Below are positions 6,150 to 12,907 of a stretch of 13,033 bases of DNA, one piece after another. Positions within the stretch are counted from its first letter, which is position 1, and each line of letters begins with the position of its first letter. The position numbers and the translations under genes are program-made. The notes under the pieces were generated by a model. It was not told the origin of the DNA, did not search any database, and was given only the letters and a program-made list of their open reading frames with translations. Source of the stretch: Candidatus Latescibacterota bacterium (GTDB taxonomy: Bacteria; JAAXHH01; JACQVL01); assembly GCA_016209865.1 (NCBI GenBank), contig JACQVL010000040.1, positions 1 to 13,033 of the forward strand. The letters are read 5' to 3'.

Positions 6150-8858
6150 ATGGTGTGTCGTGCAGCCGTACGATCCGCATTGTGTGTGTTGTTCCTCCCG
6201 TCCCTCCTCCTCGCCCAATCCCCTTCCTTCGAGTTCTTCCCCGGCGGCGTCTACGACCCGAACATCCCGACGATCAACACGGCGCTCGGCTACGAGGTCG
6301 GGGAGCGGATGACCCGCCACGCGGGCGTGGAGCAGTACCTTGCCGCGCTTTCGAACGCATCGAACCGGGTCAAGCTCTTTTCCTACGGGAAGAGCTACGA
6401 GGGCCGGACGCTGTACTACCTGGTCATCAGCGATGCCCGGAACATCGGGCGTCTGGATGTGATTAAACAGAACCTGGCGAAGCTGGCGGAGACCCGGGCA
6501 CTCGCCAGTCCGGCGGCAGCCGAACAGCTCATCGAGGAAACCCCAGCCATTACCTGGCTGAGCTACGGGGTGCACGGGGACGAGCACTCCTCGACGGAGG
6601 CGGCGATGCTGACCGCCTATCAGTTGGCCGCCGGCCAGGACGACCAGACGAAACGCATCCTCGATCAGACGGTCGTCATCATCGACCCCATCCAGAACCC
6701 GGACGGCCGGGAACGGTTCATCAACTACTACTACAGCGTCGTCGGGATGACCCCCAGCCCGGACCCGAACGCGGTCGAGCACAACCAGCCGTGGCCGTCC
6801 GGCCGGGGCAACCATTACCTGTTCGACCTCAACCGCGACTGGTTCTACCTGACGCAGCAGGAGACCGCCGGCAAAGTCCGGGCGTTCCTGGAGTGGCATC
6901 CCCAGGTGTTCGTCGATCTGCACGAGATGGAGGCGAACAGCTCGTACTACTTTGCCCCGCCCGCCCTCCCCATCAACACCAATTACCCGGAGACGGTCAA
7001 GAAGTGGTGGCAGGTTTATGGGAAGGGCAACGCCGCCGCGTTCGACCGGCTGGGGTTCGATTACTACACGCAGGAAGTGTTCGATACGTTCTACCCCGGC
7101 TACGGGGATTCCTGGCCGACGTTCAACGGGGCGGTCGGGATGACGTACGAGCAGGCGTCGGCGCGCGGCCTGGTCGTCAAGCGGGAGGATGAGACGACCC
7201 TGACCCTCCGGGATGCGGTCTGGCGTCACTTCACCGCGTCGATGGCGACGTGCGCGACGACCGCCGCCAACCGGGAAGACCGGCTCCGGGACTACTACCA
7301 GTATTTCAAGACCGCCCTGGACGAGGGCACGGCAGGCCCGGTGAAAGAATACCTCATCGTGCCCGACGCGAAAGCCCTGAACGCGGCGAAACTCGTGGGT
7401 ATCCTGATGCAGCAACACATCGAGGTGAAAGTCGCTCAGGCAGAGTTCTCGAACGCGAAGGTACACGACTACGTGGACGGCAAACTGACCGCGCGCACGT
7501 TCCCGAAAGGCACGTACCTCATCCGGATGAACCAGCCGCAGAAGCGGCTCATCCAGGCGATCTTCGAGAAAGAGGCGAAGATCGACGACCGGTTTATCGC
7601 GGAAGAGAAGGAGCGCCAGAAACGGAAACTCCCCGACCGGTTCTACGACATCACCGCCTGGTCGATTCCGTTCGCCTACGACGTGGATGTCGTCTGGACG
7701 GAGGAGGTCTCTCGCGTCACGACCGCCGACCTGACCGAGCCGCCGAAGCTGGCGGGACGGCCGGTTGCGAGGGCGGCGTACGCCTACCTCTTCCGGTATA
7801 CCTCGAACGACGCGGCGAAGGCGGTGACGCAACTCCTCCGCGACGGCTACCGCGTGCACGTGGCGAAGGAAGCGTTCACGCTGAACAAGGAGAAGTTCGA
7901 CCGGGGGACGTTGATCGTCAAAGTAAAGGGCAATAAAGACGGTCTGCACGACCGGATGGGCAGGCTTGCGTCGGAGTTGGGCATCGACATCTTCTCGTCG
8001 GACACCGGGTGGACGGAGGACGGGATCGACCTCGGCAGCGACAACGTCGTCTACCTCAAGACCCCGAAGGTGGCGGTGGTGTACGACACCCCCACGTCCT
8101 CGACCTCAGCCGGGGCGCTCCTCTACGTCCTGGAGCAGCGGTACGGCATCCCGTTCACCGCCATCCGCGCGTCGGCCATCCCCTCAGCCGACCTGAGCGA
8201 GTACAACGTTCTCATCATGCCGGACGGGTCGAGCAACGGGTATGCGAAGGCGTTAGATGAGAGTGGAGCCCGCCGGCTCAAAGAGTGGGTGTCGAACGGC
8301 GGGACGCTCGTCGCCATCAAGGGGGCGTTCGCTTATGCCGGGCGCAAGGGAGTGGAGTTGACGACCTCGACCGTCGTGACCGACCTGCGGACGGTTCGCA
8401 AGGACGAGAAAGACGAGGCGAAGAAATCGGACGCCAGCGGCAACGGCAAGAAAGAGGAGCCGAAGAAGGACGAGAAATCAGAGCTGATTCCGGACGACGC
8501 GAAGCCCATCCAGACTCCCGGCGCGATCCTCAAAGTCCACCTCGACCCAACTCACTTCCTGACCTACGGCTACGGCGTGACCGTCCCGGCGCTGGTCAAC
8601 TCCGACTACGTGTTCATCCCCAGCAAGAACGGGATGAACGTCGGGACGTTCGCGGAGAAGCCCGATCTCCGGATGAGCGGGTTCGTCTGGGACAGGATGC
8701 TCGACGCCTACCCGAAGCAGGCGTATGTCGTCGACGAGCCGACTGGCCGCGGGCACGTCATCGGGTTCGCGGACGACCCGGCGTTCCGGGGGTACTGGGA
8801 CGGGCTGAACCGGCTGCTGTTGAACAGCATCCTGTTCGGGCCGAGTCTGACGCGGTGA
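6150..8858 (+). CDS. Secreted M14 zinc metallopeptidase with C-terminal GATase-like domain
   Basis: The start ATG 6150 is preferred: CGGAG lies 8 bases upstream, and the protein then begins with a signal peptide (residues 1 to about 22; R4/R8, hydrophobic 9-21, LLAQS end). A GTG at 6060 is also in frame but would put the RRM stop and the hairpin inside the gene. Residues about 50-370 are a carboxypeptidase-type domain. Zinc ligands H142 and E145 lie in YGVHGDEHS and H258 in VDLHEME. NPDGRER (183-189) and NRDW (228-231) fit the substrate-binding arginine region, and E334 in MTYEQ is the likely catalytic glutamate. Residues about 640-735 resemble a class I glutamine amidotransferase fold (VVYDTP, LIMPDG, GGTLVAIKG) without an obvious Cys nucleophile. 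A Lys/Glu/Asp-rich linker spans about 750-786. It probably degrades or trims peptides outside the cytoplasm. At 902 residues it is far longer than a simple carboxypeptidase. Confidence 0.87.
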   Translation: MVCRAAVRSALCVLFLPSLLLAQSPSFEFFPGGVYDPNIPTINTALGYEVGERMTRHAGVEQYLAALSNASNRVKLFSYGKSYEGRTLYYLVISDARNIGRLDVIKQNLAKLAETRALASPAAAEQLIEETPAITWLSYGVHGDEHSSTEAAMLTAYQLAAGQDDQTKRILDQTVVIIDPIQNPDGRERFINYYYSVVGMTPSPDPNAVEHNQPWPSGRGNHYLFDLNRDWFYLTQQETAGKVRAFLEWHPQVFVDLHEMEANSSYYFAPPALPINTNYPETVKKWWQVYGKGNAAAFDRLGFDYYTQEVFDTFYPGYGDSWPTFNGAVGMTYEQASARGLVVKREDETTLTLRDAVWRHFTASMATCATTAANREDRLRDYYQYFKTALDEGTAGPVKEYLIVPDAKALNAAKLVGILMQQHIEVKVAQAEFSNAKVHDYVDGKLTARTFPKGTYLIRMNQPQKRLIQAIFEKEAKIDDRFIAEEKERQKRKLPDRFYDITAWSIPFAYDVDVVWTEEVSRVTTADLTEPPKLAGRPVARAAYAYLFRYTSNDAAKAVTQLLRDGYRVHVAKEAFTLNKEKFDRGTLIVKVKGNKDGLHDRMGRLASELGIDIFSSDTGWTEDGIDLGSDNVVYLKTPKVAVVYDTPTSSTSAGALLYVLEQRYGIPFTAIRASAIPSADLSEYNVLIMPDGSSNGYAKALDESGARRLKEWVSNGGTLVAIKGAFAYAGRKGVELTTSTVVTDLRTVRKDEKDEAKKSDASGNGKKEEPKKDEKSELIPDDAKPIQTPGAILKVHLDPTHFLTYGYGVTVPALVNSDYVFIPSKNGMNVGTFAEKPDLRMSGFVWDRMLDAYPKQAYVVDEPTGRGHVIGFADDPAFRGYWDGLNRLLLNSILFGPSLTR

Positions 8859-8869
8859 GCAGAGAGCAG

Positions 8870-8924
8870 TGACGAGTGACGAGTAGGGGCGCGAGATATC
8901 GCGCCCATCAGGACGAGTGACGAG
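8870..8924. repeat. Heptamers flanking a perfect hairpin
   Basis: TGACGAG occurs twice at 8870-8883, and GGACGAG plus TGACGAG at 8911-8924. Between them GGGCGCGA (8887-8894) pairs perfectly with TCGCGCCC (8899-8906) around a GATA loop. The hairpin is 29 bp after the peptidase stop and lacks a T-run. It may still act as a 3' stabiliser or weak terminator. Confidence 0.75.
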
Positions 8925-8980
8925 TAAAACCGAGCAGAGAGGCAGGGGAGAAAGGGTGGCAGAGGAAAGAGGGTAGTGTC

Positions 8981-9022
8981 ATTCCCGCGAAACCTGTCCC
9001 CGCGAAGGCGGGGAGCGGGAAT
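8981..9022. repeat. Nested palindromic repeat (ATTCCCGC family)
   Basis: The outer arms ATTCCCGC (8981-8988) and GCGGGAAT (9015-9022) are perfect complements. They enclose an inner hairpin, CCCCGC (8998-9003) with GCGGGG (9008-9013), loop GAAG. The same outer arms, with only a GCAA loop, occur at 12754-12773 and 12971-12990. This resembles widespread intergenic REP-like palindromes and the Neisseria dRS3 type. No REP-associated transposase is seen. Confidence 0.8.
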
Positions 9023-9098
9023 CCATGCTTAAAACAGTGGAATGTACCATGTTCATGGAGAGCCGGTATTAAGCCGTTCGGTGAATGAACAAAAGGTC

Positions 9099-9127
9099 TT
9101 GCTATTGGAACCAAGTATGGGTATTTT
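9099..9127 (+). promoter_or_regulatory. Possible promoter of the toxin-antitoxin pair
   Basis: TTGCTA (9099-9104) and TATTTT (9122-9127) are separated by 17 bases and lie about 50 bp upstream of the antitoxin start. Both boxes are imperfect and the call rests on spacing alone. Confidence 0.25.
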
Positions 9128-9160
9128 CAGGTAAATTTGATTGAGGATTCTGTGTTTGCA

Positions 9161-9170
9161 GAGGAGGTGG
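9161..9170 (+). promoter_or_regulatory. Strong Shine-Dalgarno site of the antitoxin gene
   Basis: GAGGAGGTGG ends 8 bases before ATG 9179 and is one of the best ribosome sites in the window. Strong translation of the first gene fits an antitoxin needed in excess over its toxin. It also excludes the out-of-frame ATG at 9173. Confidence 0.65.
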
Positions 9171-9178
9171 AATGACCC

Positions 9179-9415
9179 ATGAAAACAGTGACCATCGAGA
9201 CGGAGATTCCGTCGAACCGGATGCTGACGCTTGAACTCCCACTCGAAGTGCCGACAGGCAAGGCCACGGTCATCATTCAGGTTCAAAACCGTGAAGACTG
9301 TCTTCGTCTACTCGACGAATGGTATGCCACCCCCGATGATAAAGGGGTCGAGTGGTGGGATAAGTTTGAACAGGATTTGAAGCAGAATAGACTGCGTTTG
9401 CACGAGTTGGACTAA
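9179..9415 (+). CDS. Putative antitoxin partner of VapC-like toxin
   Basis: The 78-residue acidic protein lies directly upstream of a PIN-domain toxin (9-bp gap), the usual order for VapBC pairs. The N-terminal half (about 1-40) is predicted beta-rich, with alternating hydrophobic residues and a PLEVPTGKATVII segment like that in small antitoxins of the DUF104 or AbrB-like type. The C-terminal half (about 42-78; DEWYATPDDKGVEWWDKFEQ) is helical and aromatic-rich and would suit wrapping around the toxin. I do not recognise a standard DNA-binding motif, so autoregulation is uncertain. The antitoxin call rests on size, position and shape. Codon use is less GC-rich than in the 5' operon, which fits horizontal acquisition. 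Confidence 0.7.
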   Translation: MKTVTIETEIPSNRMLTLELPLEVPTGKATVIIQVQNREDCLRLLDEWYATPDDKGVEWWDKFEQDLKQNRLRLHELD

Positions 9416-9424
9416 GGTTGAACT

Positions 9425-9826
9425 ATGGTCTATCTCCCGGACACGAACATCATCTCGGCTATCCTTCGTAAAAATCCGGTCGTTCGCAAGAAATGGGAAA
9501 CCGCTCTGAAGGACGGACATTCGATCGTCATCAGTCCTGTCGTTGAGTATGAGATCCGTCGAGGATTACTGAAGAAAGATGCACAACGACAGACAGAGTT
9601 TTTTGATCAACTGAGCGCTGTCCATGCCGGTCCAAACCTCATCCGCGAGGACTGGCGTCGAGCGGCTGAACTGTGGGTGCAACGTCAGGCGATCGGCCGG
9701 CCAACTGGAGACAGCGATATTCTGATCGCGGCGTATGCGTTGCGTCTCGGAGCGACGATCGTCACGGATAACGAGAAAGATTTTGAGGGATTGAGCCTTA
9801 TGATTGAGAATTGGCTAACGGATTGA
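9425..9826 (+). CDS. vapC: VapC-like PIN-domain ribonuclease toxin
   Basis: The 133-residue protein is a complete PIN domain, the RNase fold of VapC toxins, which cut tRNA or rRNA and stop translation. Acidic metal-binding residues are in place: D6 in LPDTNIIS, E43 in EYEIRRG, D98 in GDSDILIAA and D115 in VTDNEKDF. IGRPTGDSDILIAAYAL (90-106) is characteristic of the family. ATG 9425 is 9 bp after the antitoxin stop, so the genes are probably co-transcribed. The toxin looks catalytically intact. The next gene is convergent, with only 17 bp between stops and no clear terminator. Confidence 0.88.
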   Translation: MVYLPDTNIISAILRKNPVVRKKWETALKDGHSIVISPVVEYEIRRGLLKKDAQRQTEFFDQLSAVHAGPNLIREDWRRAAELWVQRQAIGRPTGDSDILIAAYALRLGATIVTDNEKDFEGLSLMIENWLTD

Positions 9827-9843
9827 TGTAAAACCCACTCCGG

Positions 9844-11511
9844 TTACTTCACCAACAACATCTTGCGCGTCTGCACGAACGTTCCTGCCTCCATCCGGTA
9901 CGTATACACGCCGCTGGCCACCGTACGACCGCTCGCATTCCGGCCATTCCACTGCACTGTGTAGTATCCCGCCGGCTGCACCGCATCGACCAGCGTGCGT
10001 ACCTGCTGGCCCAGAATGTTGTAGATCACGAGCTTGACGGGCGTGGTTTTCGGCAACTCGTACTTGATCGTCGTCTGAGCGTTGAACGGGTTGGGGTAGC
10101 TCTGTCCCAACGCGAACGTCCTGGGGGCGGCAATCTTCACTTCCACCGGTCCGAATGTCGTGATGTCTCCTGCAATGCTGATCGCCTGGAGTCTGTAGTA
10201 GTAGGTGGTATTCACCTGCACATCAGTGTCCACGAAGGAAAGTGTAGGACCACCCGTGATCAATCGCTGGTTTACAGAACGGTAATTCGATAACGGTGTG
10301 ATGCTCCGCAGGACGTTAAACCCGGCATGATCTTTTTGATTCACCACTCGCCACTCCAGTCGTACTTTGCCTTCCGATTCCGTCCCTGCTACGTCGGCGA
10401 TCTCCACGGCCACGGGTTGCTCCCGCCAGACCGCTTTGACGGTACGCTGTCCAGCCGGATGGGCATCAGTATAGACCACACTGATCGTATCCCCATACGT
10501 GACCCTGATAAGCCCTTGTGCACTGTTGCTACCCGTCGTGGAAAAGCCCAGAGTTCCCACAAACACTCCTGTGCTGACACCTGTTTCCAAAGCCGCGAAT
10601 GAAATTCCGACAGCATCACTTCCGCTGATAACCGTCACACGGGCTGAATCGCGGATGGCTGGATCGGTATTCAAATCGATATCCCTGACTGTAATAAAGG
10701 CTTGAGCAGTCGGTCCTGTGTAGCTGGATCGGTCTAATTGAATGGATCCGATGCTGGCTGCCAGATCCGCCACGTTGATGACGAAACTCTGACTATCGCT
10801 GGCAGCGCCATCCGAGACAGTAACGATGACATCGGCCACACCGACGTGTGCAGCATCGGGTGTCCAAGTAGTCAGCCCAGAGCTACTGTTGATGGCCATC
10901 CCTGACGGAGATAGCGCCAGGTTGAAGGTCAGTGCACTGCCATCGGCATCTGAGGCCTCCACCTGGTAGGTATACGGGGAACCCTCTACAGCATTGGCCA
11001 CCGGCTTGGACGTAATAACCGGTGGATTATTCACCGTAGAACTGACCAGTTGAACTGTTTGCGTGTTCGAGAAGGGGCTAACAAGCCCCGTCGTATCAAA
11101 AGCGGTGATGGCCAGCTTGTACGTCCGACCTGTCGTCAATCCTTTTATCTCGAAGGCGGTAGTATCGATGGGTGTGATCTGGTGATCAAACTGGCTGGCA
11201 TTTGGATCTGTTGTGTAGTGAATGGTATACCCGAGCACACCGGCCGATGTGCTGGGATTCCAGGAGACCCGAATCGAGCTGTCGGTTGCGGCTACGCTAA
11301 AGTTTGTCGGAGCCGCCGGGGCGTTTGCGCTGACCACCCGGATGGTGCCCGGGCTGTAGGAGAACGAGGGGGCATTGGTCGAGTCCTGGATCATCGCGTA
11401 GATGTAATACTCTCCGGTCGGCACATTGGAAAGATTCCAGCCAAACGTATTGTTCGCCTCATCCTCGCTGATTCCTTCTACAATCAGAGTCCCGTCAAAC
11501 CCTGTGTTATC
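9844..11511 (-). pseudogene. 5'-truncated surface protein with Fn3 domains and type IX (FlgD-like) sorting domain
   Basis: The minus-strand frame is open from 11511 to the stop at 9844 (555 codons), bounded upstream by TAG at 11514-11512. Counting from the GTG at 11424: about 35-128 is a fibronectin type III domain, 134-217 an Ig/cadherin-like domain (EGSPYTYQVEASDADG), 222-330 a beta-rich surface module, and 345-432 a second Fn3-like domain. About 438-526 is a secretion/sorting domain (GQSYPNPFNAQTTI, YNILGQQVRTLV, SGVYTYRMEAG). Such C-termini are seen on proteins exported by type IX systems. The 28 residues before GTG 11424 (including FDGTLIVEGISEDEANN) continue the same domain without a break. 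The true protein therefore began further upstream and has lost its N-terminus and signal peptide. It is unlikely to be exported as it stands. Confidence 0.75.
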
Positions 11512-11539
11512 CTATATCCAACGAAACATTTTTCCCCCG

Positions 11540-11713
11540 CGCTTCGAGTCGGATGCCATCCATGTCGCAACCACGACGATCTTTACGCTGGATGCCCTGG
11601 TGAGTTGGAATTTTCATCATCTGGTGAAGCTCTCAAAAAAGTTAGCGGTAAACGTGACGAATCTCTCGTTGGGATATCATCCGATCGAGATCGTGACTCC
11701 AACGATGCTGTAA
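11540..11713 (+). pseudogene. 3' remnant of a PIN-domain toxin gene
   Basis: Only the last 57 codons of a PIN-domain gene remain. RFESDAIHVATTTIFTLDA matches the final catalytic region (Asp followed by an A-x-H-x-A helix). VSWNFHHLV, LSLGYHPIEIVTP and the TAA stop follow the family's usual end (WNFxHIV, LGYxxIEIxSP). The first two thirds, with two of the catalytic acids, are missing. The frame runs open into the truncated surface-protein gene on the other strand, so no proper start exists. It is a different subfamily from the intact toxin at 9425, so it is not a duplicate of that gene. Confidence 0.65.
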
Positions 11714-11730
11714 GTAGGGGGTGATGAGGG

Positions 11731-11955
11731 ATGCCATACTATAGTTCGTTCTTTGGGATCGAGGTCCGCGACGAGATCGCGGAGGAGTTTCGAGAGCCGG
11801 ATGGCAGCGTCGATGATATGATGGCCGGGCTGCATGAGATTCGAGCCCGGTTAGCCGAGCAGAAGTACGATCTGGCCGAACTCGAACGACGGCAACACGA
11901 GAAGGGGACATTAGATCATCATGATTTTGAGGAATGTCAGCGATCGGCGATGTGA
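11731..11955 (+). CDS. Small acidic helical protein, unknown; possible orphaned antitoxin
   Basis: The 74-residue protein is not one I recognise. It is strongly charged and probably helical: EVRDEIAEEF (11-20), then LHEIRARLAEQKYDLAELERRQHEK (34-58), which looks like a short coiled coil. GATGAGGG sits immediately before ATG 11731, with a G-run slightly further upstream; neither is ideally spaced. It starts 17 bp after the PIN remnant. In some PIN-toxin pairs of that subfamily the small helical partner follows the toxin, so it could be a leftover antitoxin. That is inference from position and composition. It lies 37 bp upstream of the tRNA promoter. Confidence 0.5.
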   Translation: MPYYSSFFGIEVRDEIAEEFREPDGSVDDMMAGLHEIRARLAEQKYDLAELERRQHEKGTLDHHDFEECQRSAM

Positions 11956-11992
11956 CAGCCCATCGCGGCATGAACATCCACCCAGATTTCCC

Positions 11993-12019
11993 TTGACATC
12001 CTATCACCAGCCGTATACT
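11993..12019 (+). promoter_or_regulatory. Sigma-70-type promoter for tRNA-Arg (and possibly tadA)
   Basis: A perfect -35 box TTGACA (11993-11998) and a near-perfect -10 box TATACT (12014-12019) are separated by 15 bases, two short of ideal. Transcription would begin near 12026, about 24 bases before the tRNA. This is the clearest promoter in the window. Confidence 0.75.
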
Positions 12020-12049
12020 TTACGGTGTCCCGTTTGACCACCCCGGTTC

Positions 12050-12123
<74 letters not shown>

Positions 12124-12151
12124 TTGACGCGCGAAAACGTGGCGTGCAGTG

Positions 12152-12628
12152 ATGACACCAGACGCAGACGATCACGAACGATGGATGCGGGTTGCGCTGG
12201 ACGAAGCGCGGCTCGCAGCGAAAGACGGTGACGTGCCGGTCGGCGCGGTGCTCGTCCGGGATGGGCTGATCCTCGGACGCGATCATAACCGGATCGAACG
12301 GACGCACGACCCGACCGCTCACGCGGAGATGCTCGCCATCCGGGCGGCCAGCGCGATGGTCGGGTATGAACGGCTGACCGGGACGACGCTCTACGTGACT
12401 CTGGAGCCATGCACGATGTGCGCCGGGGCGATCGTCCTCGCCCGGATCGACCGGCTGGTCTTCGGGGCGCACGACCCGAAAGCCGGGGCCTGCGGCTCGC
12501 TCATGGACATCGTCCGGGACACTCGGCTCAACCATCGGGTCGAAGTGACCGTCGGAGTGCTGGCTGACGAATGCGCCGCACTGCTGCGGGAGTTCTTTAA
12601 GGGGGTGCGGGCATCTCAGCTCCCGTAG
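12152..12628 (+). CDS. tadA: tRNA-specific adenosine deaminase (A34 to inosine)
   Basis: The 158-residue enzyme deaminates A34 of tRNA-Arg(ACG) to inosine, so that one tRNA reads CGU, CGC and CGA. The zinc and catalytic motifs are H57-A58-E59 (HAEM) and P86-C87-T88-M89-C90 (PCTMC). As I recall, E. coli TadA has the same residue numbers. The family signatures DVPVGAVLV (27-35) and DPKAGACGS (108-116) are present, and FF near the C-terminus is typical. ATG 12152 is chosen; the adjacent GTG 12149 would add one residue. There is no strong Shine-Dalgarno site, so translation may depend on processing of a joint tRNA-mRNA transcript. No terminator-like hairpin with a T-run separates it from the tRNA, so the promoter at 11993 probably drives both. 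Confidence 0.95.
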   Translation: MTPDADDHERWMRVALDEARLAAKDGDVPVGAVLVRDGLILGRDHNRIERTHDPTAHAEMLAIRAASAMVGYERLTGTTLYVTLEPCTMCAGAIVLARIDRLVFGAHDPKAGACGSLMDIVRDTRLNHRVEVTVGVLADECAALLREFFKGVRASQLP

Positions 12629-12634
12629 GGGTGA

Positions 12635-12711
12635 AGTCGAAGTACGAAGGACGAAAGAACAAGGACGAAGGGGTAAGGACGAAAGAGCAAGGACGAAGGA
12701 CGAAACAGCAA
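12635..12711 (+). repeat. Heptamer array, 11 imperfect units (GGACGAA family)
   Basis: Eleven consecutive 7-base units all end in AA: AGTCGAA, GTACGAA, GGACGAA, AGAACAA, GGACGAA, GGGGTAA, GGACGAA, AGAGCAA, GGACGAA, GGACGAA, ACAGCAA. The array starts 6 bases after the tadA stop. It is related to the TGACGAG units elsewhere, sharing GACGA. Heptameric short tandem repeats are known from cyanobacteria and other bacteria. Confidence 0.9.
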
Positions 12712-12809
12712 GAACAGAAGAAAAGAGAGATTGCGTAGTCTTTGATTGTCGTCATTCCCGCGCAAGCGGGAATCCATTTCGTCCTTCGACCTTCGTCCTT
12801 CCTTCAGGG
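12691..12809. repeat. Direct-repeat unit, copy 1 (heptamers, palindrome, inverted heptamers)
   Basis: The unit contains GGACGAA heptamers, then the conserved GATTGCGTAG at 12729-12738. Next is a perfect palindrome, ATTCCCGC (12754-12761) with GCGGGAAT (12766-12773) around a GCAA loop. The inverted heptamers TTCGTCC, TTCGACC, TTCGTCC and TTCCTTC at 12778-12805 complete it. The inverted heptamers can pair with the upstream GGACGAA units to form a larger hairpin around the palindrome. It ends directly at tRNA-Ser. Copy 2 lies 217 bp downstream. Confidence 0.9.
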
Positions 12810-12896
12810 GGAGAGGTGCGAGAGCGGTTGAATCGGACGGTCTCGAAAACCGTTGTGGGGGTGACTCCACCGTGGGTTCGAATCCCACCCTCTCCG
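12810..12896 (+). tRNA. tRNA-Ser (anticodon CGA)
   Basis: The acceptor strands GGAGAGG (12810-12816) and CCTCTCC (12889-12895) pair perfectly, followed by discriminator G, typical of tRNA-Ser. The anticodon stem ACGGT/ACCGT encloses loop CTCGAAA, giving CGA, which reads UCG. A long variable arm (GTGGGG with CTCCAC, loop GTGA) confirms a class II tRNA. The T arm is TGGG TTCGAAT CCCA. CCA is not encoded. The gene begins only 4 bases after the inverted heptamers, so any promoter must lie within or before the repeat. Confidence 0.95.
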
Positions 12897-12907
12897 TAAA
12901 AAGGCAA

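Larger units (their letters stand above)
8859..9178. other. 320-bp repeat-rich intergenic region
   Basis: No convincing gene is present. In order it holds two TGACGAG heptamers, a perfect 8-bp hairpin, two more heptamers, a purine-rich stretch, a nested ATTCCCGC palindrome, and an AT-richer leader with a possible promoter and a strong ribosome site for the toxin-antitoxin pair. Base composition falls visibly towards 9178 compared with the peptidase gene. Confidence 0.8.

Noticed and set aside
6096-7949. 617-codon open frame on the minus strand opposite the M14 peptidase
   Set aside because: It is an antisense shadow of GC-rich coding sequence: low-complexity, Arg/Val/Gly-rich translation, no recognisable domain, and it spans the hairpin. 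The plus-strand frame has clear catalytic motifs.
9045-9178. Short open frames in the leader of the toxin-antitoxin pair as a gene remnant
   Set aside because: A 29-codon frame ends near 9134, but I recognise no family and there is no ribosome site. Evidence is too thin to annotate.
11050-11724. 224-codon plus-strand frame across the surface-protein remnant and PIN remnant
   Set aside because: Its translation is Cys- and Gly-rich without family resemblance, and it is out of frame with both recognised remnants.
12124-12151. Terminator between tRNA-Arg and tadA
   Set aside because: Only a 4-bp ACGC/GCGT pairing with a long loop and no T-run can be found, which is too weak for a terminator.
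12731-12760. Promoter for tRNA-Ser inside the repeat (TTGCGT and downstream boxes)
   Set aside because: TTGCGT is conserved in both copies, but no acceptable -10 box stands at the right distance before the palindrome.
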